From Cytobacillus suaedae (GTDB taxonomy: Bacteria; Bacillota; Bacilli; Bacillales; Bacillaceae_L), in assembly GCA_014960805.1 (NCBI GenBank), contig CP063163.1, positions 669,001 through 733,000 on the forward strand: a stretch of DNA of 64,000 bases. The letters are read 5' to 3'. Below the pieces are notes generated by a model. That model had not been told where the DNA came from and did not search any database. It saw only the letters and a program-made list of their open reading frames with translations. A program made the translations under genes and the position numbers. Positions 1 to 8,653 of the stretch are shown here, in pieces; the first letter of the stretch is position 1; every line of letters starts with the position of its first letter.

Positions 1-2
1 AA

Positions 3-182
3 ATAAAAACGGGTAAAATACAGGATTGTGCTGAAGTTGTACGTGATTTAATGCGTATGAAGAAAGAAAAAGCACTTAATACAAGCGAAAAAAAAATGTT
101 AGATAACGCTCATGAATTTTTGATTAGTGAACTAGGATTAATTAAAGGTATTACTGAAAAACAAATAAAAAGTTTCTATTAA
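3..182 (+). CDS. CarD/CdnL-family transcriptional regulator, C-terminal part
   Basis: The window opens inside a reading frame that runs 59 codons to a TAA at 180-182. The visible C-terminus contains CAEVVRDLMRMKKEKALNTS followed by KKMLDNAHEFLISELGLIKG. This basic, helical stretch is typical of the DNA-binding C-terminal domain of CarD/CdnL proteins (B. subtilis YdeB type), whose N-terminal Tudor-like domain binds the RNA polymerase beta subunit. The N-terminal domain and start lie outside the window. The family call rests on the C-terminal pattern only; no complete domain is visible. Confidence 0.7.
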   Translation: MKTGKIQDCAEVVRDLMRMKKEKALNTSEKKMLDNAHEFLISELGLIKGITEKQIKSFY

Positions 183-516
183 AATTAATTAAGATTATGT
201 ATAACATCTCCCGAAAATATCCTGAATTTTATTGGATTTCAAAGCATTCAACTTCTTCAACTCACCTTTAGAGCATTAACCTCTTTTGATCTTTCTCACC
301 TCTATCCTGGATAGTAATTGTTTATCTTCTTTACGTAAAAGAGAAAAAACGAATTGGTAACACCATATGGTCAACTATACAAATGGTTTCCAGACTAGGA
401 AACCATTTTTTTATTAAAATAACAATAGTAAAGATTACTGGTTATGGTTTAAATCCTTGGATGAGCAGCCTCTTATTAGTACGTTGAGTAGGGCTTTTTA
501 TTGAGTATGCAGAGAA
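183..516. other. Non-coding stretch between carD-like gene and cspC terminator
   Basis: No reading frame with a plausible ribosome binding site is seen here on either strand. The only clear structure is a terminator hairpin at 382-412, which is listed separately. The remainder is A/T-rich spacer. Confidence 0.5.
382..412 (+). terminator. Intrinsic terminator
   Basis: The arms AATGGTTTCC (382-391) and GGAAACCATT (398-407) form a perfect 10-bp stem with a 6-nt loop, followed by a T-run. It lies 200 bp after the carD-like stop codon and probably ends that transcript or a short downstream RNA. Confidence 0.75.
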
Positions 517-551
517 CATAAAAAAACAGGCCCTATATAAAGAGCCTGTTT
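517..551 (-). terminator. Intrinsic terminator of cspC
   Basis: AAACAGGC (524-531) pairs with GCCTGTTT (544-551). Read on the minus strand the stem is followed by TTTTTATG. It sits 17 bp past the cspC stop codon. Confidence 0.8.
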
Positions 552-567
552 GTATAACGATTTAAGA

Positions 568-771
568 TTAAGCAGCTTTTTGAACGTTTGCAGCTTGAGC
601 TCCACGAGCGCCTTGCTCAACGTCAAACGTTACTTTTTGACCTTCGTCTAATGATTTGAAGCCTTCACTTTGGATAGCAGAGAAGTGTACAAATACATCG
701 TCTCCATTTTCACGTTCAATAAAGCCAAAACCTTTTTCTGCATTAAACCATTTTACTGTACCTTTTTCCAT
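568..771 (-). CDS. cspC: Cold-shock protein, CspC type
   Basis: This 67-residue protein is a single five-stranded OB-fold that binds single-stranded RNA and DNA and acts as an RNA chaperone and anti-terminator. The RNA-binding motifs RNP1 (KGFGFIER, residues 13-20) and RNP2 (VFVHF, 26-30) are intact, and the length is that of the family. The sequence follows B. subtilis CspC from memory, including the ending [13 protein letters not shown]. The ATG is preceded by GGAGG at about 779-785. A good promoter at 891-919 gives a leader of roughly 110 nt, the long 5' UTR expected of thermoregulated csp genes. The gene is monocistronic, with its own terminator. Confidence 0.93.
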   Translation of the reverse strand: MEKGTVKWFNAEKGFGFIERENGDDVFVHFSAIQSEGFKSLDEGQKVTFDVEQGARGAQAANVQKAA

Positions 772-890
772 TTTTGTTGCCTCCTAGTGTGTGTTACCAC
801 ACATTGTATTACTATCCTTGCCCAAAGTATCATCAAGACGAAAATCGATATTCATACTATCCTTTACACCGACAAAAATAATTCTTCTTT

Positions 891-919
891 ATCATAGCAT
901 AAAAAGGAAAAAAATTCAA
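891..919 (-). promoter_or_regulatory. Sigma-A promoter of cspC
   Basis: On the minus strand TTGAAT (914-919) and TATGAT (891-896) are separated by exactly 17 bp. The predicted transcript starts near 884 and carries a long untranslated leader before the cspC start codon at 771. Confidence 0.75.
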
Positions 920-1025
920 ATTAGTGGAATTTAACTAAAATAGTAAAATGCCCATAAAGAAAAAGAAGCATCATGCGATTTTCTAAAAACATGTAGGTTT
1001 TTGTTATGTCGATTGTAGAGACCAA

Positions 1026-1053
1026 TTGCCAACGCAATCCTAAAAAGTATAAT
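1026..1053 (+). promoter_or_regulatory. Sigma-A promoter of yqxD
   Basis: TTGCCA (1026-1031) and a consensus TATAAT (1048-1053) are separated by 16 bp, ending about 30 bp before the yqxD start codon. Confidence 0.65.
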
Positions 1054-1084
1054 ATGAGAATAGAAAAACACAGGAGAGATAAAG

Positions 1085-1525
1085 ATGAAGATTTATGTGG
1101 ATGCAGATGCATGTCCGGTTAAAGATATAATTATTTCTGAAGCAAGGAACCTAGACATTCCAGTTATACTTGTTACGAGCTTTTCTCATTTTTCTAATGC
1201 AGAACAGCCATCCGGAGTGGAAACCATTTATGTTGATTCAGGAGCCGATGCTGCAGATTATCGGATTGTGAAGTTAGCGCAAAAAGGAGATATTATTGTG
1301 ACCCAAGATTATGGACTTGCGTCACTAGGATTACCTAAAGGAATTACCGTCCTTCACCATAAAGGATTTAGGTATACAAATGAAAATATTGACCAATTAT
1401 TACAAACACGTTATTTAGGTGCAATGGCTCGAAAAAGCGGACAGCGAACAAAGGGACCAAAGCCGTTTACTGAAGAAGACCGGGAGCAATTTAGAAAGCT
1501 TTTTAAGCAAGTTATTTCTCGCTAA
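1085..1525 (+). CDS. yqxD: UPF0178 (YaiI/YqxD) family protein
   Basis: The 146-residue protein is full length for UPF0178. It begins [14 protein letters not shown], a D-x-D-A-C-P signature typical of the family, which belongs to the PIN-like nuclease superfamily. A second acidic motif is VTQDYGLAS near residue 78. The basic C-terminal region ([20 protein letters not shown]) is also typical. The biochemical function is not established, so nuclease activity is only inferred from fold relations. The start has the ribosome binding site AGGAGAG 7 bp upstream. A small gene follows 22 bp after the stop and probably shares the transcript. Confidence 0.9.
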   Translation: MKIYVDADACPVKDIIISEARNLDIPVILVTSFSHFSNAEQPSGVETIYVDSGADAADYRIVKLAQKGDIIVTQDYGLASLGLPKGITVLHHKGFRYTNENIDQLLQTRYLGAMARKSGQRTKGPKPFTEEDREQFRKLFKQVISR

Positions 1526-1547
1526 AAATAGAAAGGAGATAAATGAT

Positions 1548-1739
1548 TTGAAGTATATAAAATCGCAAATGCAACAACTAATTAAGGAAAATAAAGAACT
1601 ACATACAAGATTTAAAGAACTGAAAGCAGAGCATGGCCTTGAGAAAAACAATGCCCTTAAGGCTTTATACCATTCAGAGGTTGCTGATGGAGGAAAGTAT
1701 ATGGTAGCTTACCAAGCACTAGATCAGCCGAAAAAGTAG
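1548..1739 (+). CDS. Small hypothetical protein with coiled-coil N-terminus
   Basis: Translation probably starts at TTG 1548, because GAAAGGAGA lies 8 bp upstream and an ATG at 1543 is in another frame that stops at once. The 63-residue product starts with a charged heptad-like helix (IKSQMQQLIKENKELHTRFKEL visible in part, residues 4-25) and ends with GGKYMVAYQALDQPKK. I do not recognise the family. It follows yqxD by 22 bp and precedes a strong terminator, so the two genes are likely co-transcribed. Confidence 0.6.
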   Translation: MKYIKSQMQQLIKENKELHTRFKELKAEHGLEKNNALKALYHSEVADGGKYMVAYQALDQPKK

Positions 1740-1799
1740 ACTCTTTTCTTTTGTTTACCTTTTAAAATTAAATAAGTTAGGTTTTCTGTTTTCAAAGTT

Positions 1800-1833
1800 A
1801 AGGAGCTGGGAATTAAATATCCAGCTCCTTTTG
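1800..1833. terminator. Bidirectional intrinsic terminator
   Basis: AAGGAGCTGG (1800-1809) pairs with CCAGCTCCTT (1821-1830), followed by TTTT on the plus strand. The hairpin lies between the convergent yqxD unit and the XRE-PAS gene and probably serves the plus strand, with some effect in the other direction. Confidence 0.75.
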
Positions 1834-1855
1834 CTAGTATATGAAAACCTTGTGC

Positions 1856-2389
1856 TTAGTTAATATCAGTTATATCCATGGAAGCTGTTACTGCCCCAAT
1901 AATCTCTGCATGTTCATTTAAAAGGGGTTCGGCGAAAACAATATAGCAATGCTCTCCATCTGAAAGTGGAAAGCAGATTTTTCGTTTGATTTTGATTCCC
2001 TTATCTATGACTTCCTGTTTAAGGGCCATTAGGTCTGAAATACCTTGATTAGATGCAAGTTCATCATCTTTTTTACCAAGGCTAGCTGTAGGGTCAAAAT
2101 CAGAGTGAGGATTAAAAATCCATGTATATCTTAACTCTAAGTCACAATGAGCAATTACCATGTCTGAGTTTTTCATTGCTATTTCGAAAGGGGTACTCAA
2201 TTCATCTGTAAAAAATACGGAAGAGCTGACTCCTAGTGTGTTTGCGATATTCCGAGCTACTTCAAAACTAGGGTTACGACTCCCATTTTCAATCTGAGCA
2301 TAAAATCCACGATTAATAAAGGACTTAGAGGCTACGTCTTCTTGTGTTAATCCTTTTTCTTTTCGGATTCTCTTTAACCATTCTCTCAT
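1856..2389 (-). CDS. XRE-family regulator with C-terminal PAS sensor domain
   Basis: This 177-residue protein joins two domains. Residues 3-60 are a helix-turn-helix of the XRE/Cro type (RIRKEKGLTQEDVASKSF, then GFYAQIENGSRNPSFEVA). Residues 68-177 look like a PAS domain: MVIAHCDLELRYTWIFNPH, the LGKKDDEL and GISDLMALKQEV segments and the C-terminal IIGAVTASMDIT are characteristic of PAS folds. It is therefore probably a one-component sensor, with ligand unknown. The start codon has AAGGGA upstream. A 17-bp palindrome lies 23 bp upstream of the start and could be an autoregulatory operator. The gene is divergent from a 55-codon ORF. Confidence 0.8.
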   Translation of the reverse strand: MREWLKRIRKEKGLTQEDVASKSFINRGFYAQIENGSRNPSFEVARNIANTLGVSSSVFFTDELSTPFEIAMKNSDMVIAHCDLELRYTWIFNPHSDFDPTASLGKKDDELASNQGISDLMALKQEVIDKGIKIKRKICFPLSDGEHCYIVFAEPLLNEHAEIIGAVTASMDITDIN

Positions 2390-2411
2390 ATTGGTAAGTC
2401 CCTTCTATTAG

Positions 2412-2428
2412 TGTGGCAATTTGCCACA
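2412..2428. promoter_or_regulatory. Perfect palindrome upstream of XRE-PAS gene, candidate operator
   Basis: TGTGGCAA (2412-2419), a central T, then TTGCCACA (2421-2428) form a perfect inverted repeat just before the XRE-PAS start codon. A run of seven T follows on the plus strand, so a terminator-like role cannot be excluded, but no plus-strand gene ends here. Confidence 0.5.
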
Positions 2429-2544
2429 TTTTTTTAATAGATAGTAAAGTAAAATAGTTAGTAAGCTATCAAGTTTGTTATAAAATTAGTATATAAAAAT
2501 ACAAATATAATCTTCAAGTAGGTCTCAATAAAAAAGGAGAAAAT

Positions 2545-2712
2545 ATGATAGGGAAAAAGGTAAAATATGAAAACAAGATTTATTTAGTTTTACATGATTA
2601 CCAGAATGGCCAGATTGAGATCAAGCGTGAAGATTCTAAACTTTATACGGATATAAAGTTGGTAACTAAAGAAGAGGTAAAAGTAATTCAGGATTTGGAA
2701 AAGCTCACTTAG
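2545..2712 (+). CDS. Small hypothetical protein (55 aa)
   Basis: ATG at 2545 is preceded by AAAAAGGAGA with good spacing. The product is a basic, beta-rich 55-residue protein (MIGKKVKYENKIYLVLHDYQ start, then IEIKRED and EEVKVIQDLEKLT end). The first half resembles a short barrel-like fold, but I do not recognise the family. Its stop codon lies inside the left arm of a terminator, so it is a single-gene transcript divergent from the XRE-PAS regulator. Confidence 0.6.
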   Translation: MIGKKVKYENKIYLVLHDYQNGQIEIKREDSKLYTDIKLVTKEEVKVIQDLEKLT

Positions 2713-2733
2713 CAAGTTAAAGTGAGTTTTTTT
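2704..2733 (+). terminator. Intrinsic terminator of the 55-aa gene
   Basis: CTCACTT (2704-2710) pairs with AAGTGAG (2720-2726), followed by seven T. The left arm overlaps the stop codon of the preceding small gene. Confidence 0.75.
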
Positions 2734-2859
2734 AATACACTCATTTAACAAGTAGGCCTCCATTTACAAGCTACCCTTGAAGTTTACTAGGGTTATAAGT
2801 CCTAAGGGGAATCATATAATGATAAAAATGATTTCATTGGAACTTATGGGGAGTGTGGT

Positions 2860-3357
2860 ATGGTGGGTAGTCAAAAAGTTGTTGATACATTTAAATCGGT
2901 TATGGGAAATTATCCAACAGGGGTTACAGTTGTTACGACTCTGAATGAAAAAGGAACTTCATTAGGGTTAACGGTTAACTCTTTTGCTTCAGTTTCAATT
3001 GATCCTCTATTAATCTTGTGGTCAATTGACAAGGGGGTTTCCTCCTATGACGATTTTATAAAAACAGATCAATTTGCTGTTCATGTTTTAGCAAATGACC
3101 AATCTGACATTTGTTCCTTATTTGCAACTAAGGGAACTGACCGCTTCGCAAATTGCAAATGGGAGTTTTCAGATTCAAAGCTACCAATCATTGACGGAGC
3201 TGCAGGAGTGTTGCACTGCAAAACGTATCAAACGATTGAAGCTGGAGACCACACCATCCTCATTGGGGAAGTAGTGGATATCCAAGATCATAACAAGGAA
3301 CCTCTTTTGTATCATAAGAGAAAATTTGGTGAAATTCCTGGTGAATTTTATAAATAA
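2860..3357 (+). CDS. Flavin reductase domain protein (HpaC/DIM6 type)
   Basis: The 165-residue protein matches the flavin reductase-like FMN-binding split-barrel family, which uses NAD(P)H to reduce FMN/FAD for partner monooxygenases or binds FMN itself. Family hallmarks are FKSVMGNYPTGVTVVTT (residues 11-27), GLTVNSFASVSIDPLLILW (36-54) and GDHTILIGEVVDI near the C-terminus. Length is typical. GGGGAG upstream supports the ATG at 2860, and a TATAAT at 2815-2820 may be its promoter. No partner oxygenase lies next to it, so the substrate system is unknown. Confidence 0.87.
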   Translation: MVGSQKVVDTFKSVMGNYPTGVTVVTTLNEKGTSLGLTVNSFASVSIDPLLILWSIDKGVSSYDDFIKTDQFAVHVLANDQSDICSLFATKGTDRFANCKWEFSDSKLPIIDGAAGVLHCKTYQTIEAGDHTILIGEVVDIQDHNKEPLLYHKRKFGEIPGEFYK

Positions 3358-3366
3358 GAAATCATG

Positions 3367-3402
3367 TGCTACTTCCTAACCAATGGAGTAGCATTCTTTT
3401 TT
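3367..3402 (+). terminator. Intrinsic terminator of flavin reductase gene
   Basis: TGCTACT (3367-3373) pairs with AGTAGCA (3387-3393) and is followed by a T-rich tail (TTCTTTTTT). Confidence 0.7.
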
Positions 3403-3484
3403 GCCGATTACCATGCCGTGTAACTAATCATTATCCCTCCCAAAAACCGTGTTATAATAGTGGGATGTAAAGGGGAGGATTTTT

Positions 3485-4768
3485 TTGGCGCAGCTTGCAA
3501 AACAGAAGGTTGTTAGTAGTACACCAATCCAAACACCATTTTATTATGGCTGGGTAATTGTGATGATTGGGTCAATGGCTGTGTTCTTTTCAGGACCAGG
3601 TCAGACCTATTCCAACGCGGTTTTTATTGATTTTTACCTTGCTGACTTTGGTTGGAATCGTTCGGTGATTTCTTCTGTTTATTCAACAGCCACCTTGTGT
3701 GCTGGTTTACTAATGATGGTTGTTGGAAGGTATATTGATAAGTATGGCCAACGATTTTCGATGGTTTTCGTTGCAGTAGCATTGGCGATTGCCTGTCTAT
3801 GGAACAGTATGGTTACAAACATTGCTATGCTCTTTATTGGATTTTTCCTTATACGTTTATTCGGTCAAGGATCGATGTCATTGGTACCTAACACACTTAT
3901 TCCTCAGTGGTTTATTGAAAAAAGAGGAAGAGCCTTTAGTATCATGGCCATTGGTGGCTTTGTAAGTTCTGCTGTTTTTCCAATTATAAATCTTTGGATG
4001 ATTGAACAATGGGGTTGGCAGTTTACATGGCGAGTAATGGGAATCGTGATCCTTGTGTTTTTTGTACCGCTAGCTTACTACTTTGTTAGAAATAAACCAG
4101 AGGATATTGGCTTATTGCCTGATAATAAGCAAATTGTTAAAACTAAGTCAAAAGAAGCCGACGTCGTTATTGAAGAGCAAAGCTGGACATTAGCAGAAGC
4201 AAAGAAAACAAGAACCTTTTGGCTGTTGCTATTTTGTGTAACCATTCCAGCTTTAGTAAACACGGGTCTTACATTTCATTTATTGTCAATTTTCACAGAA
4301 AGTAGCTTATCGCCAGTACTCGCAGCTACAGTCCTAAGCTTAATGGCTATTATCGGCTTCCCAATCAGTATTTTTTCTGGCTTTTTGGCTGATAAAATGC
4401 AAGCCAATTACATGCTAGTCATTGCATTCATTGGACAGATACTTTATATTCTAATTTTGTTAGTTTCAAAGTCTGCGATTCTAGCGATCTCTTTTGGGGT
4501 ATTATGGGGAATCGTAGGTGGAGTGGAACGTATTGCTTTAAATGTTATTTGGCCAAATTTCTTTGGTAGGAAGCATATCGGAAGTATTAAAGGCTTGGCC
4601 ATGTCAGTGATGGTTATTGGTTCAGCATTTGGACCACTACCGTTTGGTGTGTTTTATGATATTTTTGGTGGCTACAACGAGATTTTGATTGTGTTATTGA
4701 TCTTTCCAGTGCTAGGAGCGGTGGCGGCATTTTTGGCTAACAAGCCGGTTGCAAACTTGCAGCTATAA
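3485..4768 (+). CDS. MFS transporter, oxalate/formate- or monocarboxylate-like subgroup
   Basis: This 427-residue major facilitator has about 12 hydrophobic segments and a central cytoplasmic loop near residues 200-235. The start FYYGWVIVMIGSMAVFFSGP followed by GWNRSVISSVYS is characteristic of the OFA/monocarboxylate-type MFS subgroup, and the loop between TM2 and TM3 carries GRYIDKYGQR (motif A variant). The substrate cannot be assigned. Translation starts at TTG 3485, because GGGGAGGA lies at 3472-3479. A TATAAT at 3453-3458 is the probable -10. The gene is monocistronic and is followed by repeat array A. Confidence 0.85.
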   Translation: MAQLAKQKVVSSTPIQTPFYYGWVIVMIGSMAVFFSGPGQTYSNAVFIDFYLADFGWNRSVISSVYSTATLCAGLLMMVVGRYIDKYGQRFSMVFVAVALAIACLWNSMVTNIAMLFIGFFLIRLFGQGSMSLVPNTLIPQWFIEKRGRAFSIMAIGGFVSSAVFPIINLWMIEQWGWQFTWRVMGIVILVFFVPLAYYFVRNKPEDIGLLPDNKQIVKTKSKEADVVIEEQSWTLAEAKKTRTFWLLLFCVTIPALVNTGLTFHLLSIFTESSLSPVLAATVLSLMAIIGFPISIFSGFLADKMQANYMLVIAFIGQILYILILLVSKSAILAISFGVLWGIVGGVERIALNVIWPNFFGRKHIGSIKGLAMSVMVIGSAFGPLPFGVFYDIFGGYNEILIVLLIFPVLGAVAAFLANKPVANLQL

Positions 4769-4796
4769 TCCTTTAAAACTTTATTACGGAAAGTAG

Positions 4797-4975
4797 TCGG
4801 ACTCAGAATCCGTTATTTATGATTAAAACGCCATTTACCTAGTTTTATCGGACTCAGATTCTGCTATTGCAGAAAAAAACAGCTATTTTACCTTGTTTTC
4901 AGCAAAATAAGGGCCTCTGAGTCCACAAAGGGGAAAAATAGTAGTGTTTTTTTGAAAATAAGGGCCTCTGAGTCC
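4797..4975. repeat. 51-bp-period inverted repeat array A
   Basis: Two direct copies of TCGGACTCAGA start at 4797 and 4848 (51 bp apart). They are followed by two copies in opposite orientation, TCTGAGTCC at 4916-4924 and 4967-4975 (again 51 bp apart). The flanking bases of each pair are similar, for example AAATAAGGGCC before each inverted copy. The element lies between convergent genes. An element with the same spacing (177 bp from first to last motif) occurs at 18375-18551. Confidence 0.85.
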
Positions 4976-5033
4976 GCTATACCACCAAATGGATCAACAT
5001 CCAGATAAAGGTCACACAAAATCCGTTAAAAAG

Positions 5034-6032
5034 CTAATGTACGATTTTGTCTTGATGTGGTGGTTGCTCTAACCAGCTATTATTAATCATTATATTTTGG
5101 ACTTCTCCACCTAACTTCGACGTATCGTCCAGTAAATCCATATATTGTCGTTTTAAATCATTCCTCATACTTGTAGCTAATGAAGTTGCATAATCGGATA
5201 ATCCGGCTGCTGTTAAAGTAGTTAATTGGTACATCATTAGCCTATCAGAAAACGCTGGTTGAGAAGAACTCATGACATGTGTTTCAGAAGGCATTGGTGA
5301 TGGTAATTGACTGCTTGTTAAAAACTTGGTAAGTGTGTTGATTACCTTTTCTGAGAGTTTCCCGGCTTTCTCCATGAAATCTCGTACTTCCTTTTTATCA
5401 GCTGTTTGTCCAAAGCCTTTTGTTATTGTATTACCCACCACATTAGCTTCAATGTTTCCAAAAACATGGGATATTTCAATCGCATTTAAAAACCTCTGAT
5501 CGCCCAATAAATTGATTCCATTTAGATAGTCCTTATCTTCAATAAAATCTGTTTTTTTTGGTGGTTCAATAAATGGTGGTCTTACATATATTCCTTTATC
5601 TAACAACACATCACTAACCTCATCGAAAACAGTAATGCCTTCAGAAGAACATTCTTTAAAATGTTTCCTAATATCTTTGCGAGTCGACATAGTATGCATA
5701 AGACCACAAGTTGAAGCCATTATTCTTGATAAATTTTTTATATACAATAAAGCAAAGGAATCTGAGAACAGCCGTGGTGCATTTGTGTCTACGTCTTGAT
5801 TACTAAATCCTACTGGCACTGGGACATTTTCAAATTCTAATATTTGTTTAGTTTTATCTCTTATCTTTTCAACCTTTTGATTGGCATTCGTAAGCACTTT
5901 AAATACTTCATTGTCTTCTGCTTTTGCAATAAAATAGTTCAGCATGCAATTACTATGAGTGTGGCTAATATATTCCTGCCATAAAGAAGCCATTTCAGAT
6001 GAAGTAAGTTTGACGCTTTCTGGAGAACTCAT
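5034..6032 (-). CDS. DUF3231 family protein (tandem domains)
   Basis: The 332-residue protein has two related halves, each starting with an LTSSEM/NAIEISH-type helix and each containing a GFxxxDV or PxPMxxE segment followed by FSD and a long helical region (first FSDSFALLYIKNL, second FSDRLMMYQLTT). This is the layout of DUF3231 proteins, common in spore-forming Bacillales and of unknown function. The fold is ferritin-like, all helical, by inference. A GTG at 6050 extends the frame, but ATG 6032 is better placed after GGGAG. The C-terminus NNSWLEQPPHQ is conserved in the family. It converges on the MFS gene across array A. Confidence 0.85.
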   Translation of the reverse strand: MSSPESVKLTSSEMASLWQEYISHTHSNCMLNYFIAKAEDNEVFKVLTNANQKVEKIRDKTKQILEFENVPVPVGFSNQDVDTNAPRLFSDSFALLYIKNLSRIMASTCGLMHTMSTRKDIRKHFKECSSEGITVFDEVSDVLLDKGIYVRPPFIEPPKKTDFIEDKDYLNGINLLGDQRFLNAIEISHVFGNIEANVVGNTITKGFGQTADKKEVRDFMEKAGKLSEKVINTLTKFLTSSQLPSPMPSETHVMSSSQPAFSDRLMMYQLTTLTAAGLSDYATSLATSMRNDLKRQYMDLLDDTSKLGGEVQNIMINNSWLEQPPHQDKIVH

Positions 6033-6484
6033 AACTATATCTACTCCCACTTTAAATTTATTACTTTTAACTTTTGCTATATGTATGTAAATATACCTAT
6101 AATTTTCCTAACCTCTACTAAAGATGAACCGTTTCTTCATCTACGTTGATTAAATCATCATTTTCCCCGTTACACTACAAAAGCAGTGATCACTTGTTCA
6201 GATCTTCTACTAAGTAATTTCTAGCAAATAGGCACTTAAATACCATGATTATATTGAATTATTTGAATATATTTTCTTTTAAATTGTGACGTCTTTGTGA
6301 ATAGTAGAGCATTTAAGAGATATTAAGAGATTTATAGAGGATAGGTGCTATGAATTACGCTTACATCGAAATTTCGTAGTTTACGAATATGTGATAAGAT
6401 TCACTTGTTAAAAACGGTCCCGACTTTCATGAGAGTTGAAAGTCATTATTAAAAACTTATAGAAAAATAGGAAGAGGTGTTCTT
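6033..6484. other. Non-coding region upstream of sulP1 with a hairpin at 6422-6444
   Basis: No gene is seen in these 450 bp. GACTTTCA (6422-6429) pairs with TGAAAGTC (6437-6444), 40 bp before the sulP1 start codon. It has no T-run, so it is more likely a leader hairpin or operator than a terminator. No confident sigma-A promoter pair could be chosen. Confidence 0.4.
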
Positions 6485-7957
6485 TTGAACGTTCAGACAA
6501 TTAAACAAGAGTGGTTTGGTAACATTAAGGGCGATACATTAGCGGGTATCGTTGTTGCCTTAGCATTAATCCCAGAGGCCATTGCCTTTTCAATCATTGC
6601 AGGGGTAGATCCAATGGTTGGTCTTTATGCTGCCTTCTGTATTGCTACAGTGATTGCATTTGTTGGTGGTAGACCAGCGATGATTTCAGGAGCAACGGGA
6701 GCGATGGCTCTATTAATGGTTACCTTAGTCGCAGATCATGGCTTGCAATACTTATTTGCTGCAACCATTTTAACAGGTATTCTGCAGATTCTTTTTGGGG
6801 TATTCAAGCTCGCAAGATACATGAAGTTTATACCACGTTCGGTTATGGTAGGCTTCGTAAACGCGCTAGCTATTCTTATTTTTACTGCTCAGCTGACTCA
6901 CTTCGTAGGAGAATCATGGCAAATGTATGCGATGGTTGCGGGAGCCTTAGCGATTATCTACATTCTGCCGAGGTTTACAAAGGCTGTGCCTTCTCCATTA
7001 GTGGCGATTATTGTTATTTCGATTATTGCTATTTATTCCGGAAGTGGTGTTCGAACAGTTGGTGATATGGGTGAATTAACACAAGCATTACCTTTCTTTG
7101 CGATACCAATGGTGCCGTTTAATCTTGAAACATTATCGATTATTTTCCCTTATGCTCTAGCATTAGCTATTGTAGGTTTGCTTGAAACATTGTTAACAGC
7201 ATCGATTGTTGATGATATGACAGATACAGACAGTGATAAAAACAAAGAAAGCCGTGGCCAAGGGATTGCGAACATCATTACAGGTTTCTTTGGTGGAATG
7301 GCTGGTTGTGCGATGATCGGTCAGGCGGTTATTAATGTTAAATCAGGGGCAAGAGGAAGACTTTCTTCTTTAGTTGCAGGTGTATTCCTAATGTTCTTAA
7401 TCTTAGTACTTGGTGGCCTTGTTGTACAAATTCCAATGGCTGCACTTGTTGGGGTTATGATCATGGTATCTATCGGTACATTTGATTGGTCTTCGTTAAA
7501 GCAATTAAAAGTTGCCCCAATCACGGATTCAATCGTAATGATAGTGACTGTTGTAACAGTTGTTTATACACACGACTTATCAAAAGGTGTTTTTGCAGGA
7601 ATTATTTTAAGTGCAATATTCTTTGTTGCTAAAATTTCAAAAGTACATGTAACAAGTGTACTCGCTGAAAACAATCAAAAGCGTATTTATAAAGTAACAG
7701 GTCAGGTATTCTTTGCATCGGTTACTGACTTAATAAATAGCTTTGATTTAAAAGAAGATATTAAGCAAGTTGAAATCGACTTTTCACAGGCTCATGTTTG
7801 GGATGACTCAGCGGTAGCAGCCATTGATAAAGTCGTTATTAAACTGAGAGATAACAATACAGATGTACGAATTATTGGATTAAATGAACCAAGTTCTAAT
7901 CTTGTCAATCGTTTAGCCGTTCATAATAAGCCAGGTGCTAAGGTTTCTGGTCATTAA
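6485..7957 (+). CDS. SulP-family inorganic anion transporter with STAS domain (copy 1)
   Basis: This 490-residue protein has the SLC26/SulP arrangement: an N-terminal membrane region of 10-14 segments (residues 15-385) and a C-terminal cytoplasmic STAS domain (about 395-485, with [20 protein letters not shown]). The signature [27 protein letters not shown] lies at residues 23-49. The substrate may be sulfate, bicarbonate or another anion; the sequence does not decide. The start is TTG 6485 with GGAAGAGG upstream. It is followed at 56 bp by a universal stress protein gene, and the same pair is repeated at 9.5-11.4 kb with strongly conserved sequence. Confidence 0.88.
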   Translation: MNVQTIKQEWFGNIKGDTLAGIVVALALIPEAIAFSIIAGVDPMVGLYAAFCIATVIAFVGGRPAMISGATGAMALLMVTLVADHGLQYLFAATILTGILQILFGVFKLARYMKFIPRSVMVGFVNALAILIFTAQLTHFVGESWQMYAMVAGALAIIYILPRFTKAVPSPLVAIIVISIIAIYSGSGVRTVGDMGELTQALPFFAIPMVPFNLETLSIIFPYALALAIVGLLETLLTASIVDDMTDTDSDKNKESRGQGIANIITGFFGGMAGCAMIGQAVINVKSGARGRLSSLVAGVFLMFLILVLGGLVVQIPMAALVGVMIMVSIGTFDWSSLKQLKVAPITDSIVMIVTVVTVVYTHDLSKGVFAGIILSAIFFVAKISKVHVTSVLAENNQKRIYKVTGQVFFASVTDLINSFDLKEDIKQVEIDFSQAHVWDDSAVAAIDKVVIKLRDNNTDVRIIGLNEPSSNLVNRLAVHNKPGAKVSGH

Positions 7958-8013
7958 AAGATGGGGTATACTAGGTTTCTAGTATGCCCTTTTACATAAT
8001 AGGAGGGGAATAC

Positions 8014-8424
8014 ATGTTCACAAAAGTACTGGTTGCTTCTGATGGTTCCAAACATGCGGTAAAAGCTGCGGAAAAAGCTGTTTATATAGCGTCAGCTAAC
8101 CCAAACGCTGTAGTTGAGGTTGTTTATGTGGTCGATGCTGAAACATCGAAAGCAGATGTATTACACAGCACCGATAAGGAATTAACAAGAAGAGAAAGAT
8201 TATTAGAAACTGAACAAAAGTTGAAGGATCACCAACTCAACTATAAAGTAACAACACTACATGGCGAACCAGGTCCGTCAATCGTTGACTATGCAAATTC
8301 AAACGAATTTGACTTAGTTGTCATCGGGAGCAGAGGTCTAAATAAACTTCAAGAAATGGTTCTTGGAAGTGTAAGTCACAAAGTGGCGAAGCGTGTAAAC
8401 TGCCCGGTATTAATTGTTAAGTAA
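8014..8424 (+). CDS. Universal stress protein UspA family (copy 1)
   Basis: This 136-residue single-domain Usp starts at ATG 8014, which follows AGGAGGGG. The longer frame from 7984 lacks a ribosome binding site. It begins MFTKVLVASDGSKHAVKAA, and the ATP-binding loop is visible as GSRGLNKLQEMVLGSVSHKV, the G-x2-G-x9-G-S pattern of ATP-binding Usp proteins. It lies directly downstream of sulP1, which suggests that the Usp regulates or responds with the transporter, as is common for SulP-Usp pairs. A long hairpin follows at 8458-8488. Confidence 0.9.
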   Translation: MFTKVLVASDGSKHAVKAAEKAVYIASANPNAVVEVVYVVDAETSKADVLHSTDKELTRRERLLETEQKLKDHQLNYKVTTLHGEPGPSIVDYANSNEFDLVVIGSRGLNKLQEMVLGSVSHKVAKRVNCPVLIVK

Positions 8425-8457
8425 ACTTTTTCTAAAAATAGTGTATGATTCTTCAGA

Positions 8458-8488
8458 GTTTAGTTATACTACTTTAGTGTAACTAAAC
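8458..8488 (+). terminator. Hairpin after usp1, weak terminator or 3' stabiliser
   Basis: GTTTAGTTATACTA (8458-8471) and TAGTGTAACTAAAC (8475-8488) form a 14-bp stem with one G-U pair and a 3-nt loop. No T-run follows, so termination efficiency is doubtful. Confidence 0.5.
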
Positions 8489-8493
8489 TTAAT

Positions 8494-8520
8494 ATTCCGC
8501 AGTAGCTCAGTGTTAGAGCT
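8494..8520 (+). pseudogene. Partial duplicate of tRNA-Asn 5' half
   Basis: The bases at 8494-8520 repeat those at 8652-8678, the tRNA-Asn upstream bases, acceptor 5' strand and D-arm, with a single difference (TGTTAGAG instead of TGGTAGAG). The match stops in the D-stem and the following sequence does not form the anticodon or T-arm. It is therefore a tRNA fragment, either a relic of tandem tRNA genes or an insertion scar. Confidence 0.75.
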
Positions 8521-8653
8521 CGTCCGAATATGCTTCTTGAGTAATCTTCAGCATACCGATCGAGCTGCTACTTGGTTTATCTTCCTGAGATCGGGATGAT
8601 CGGAGATACTGAATAAAAACTCGTAAACAAAATAATTCTTATTTACCACATAT

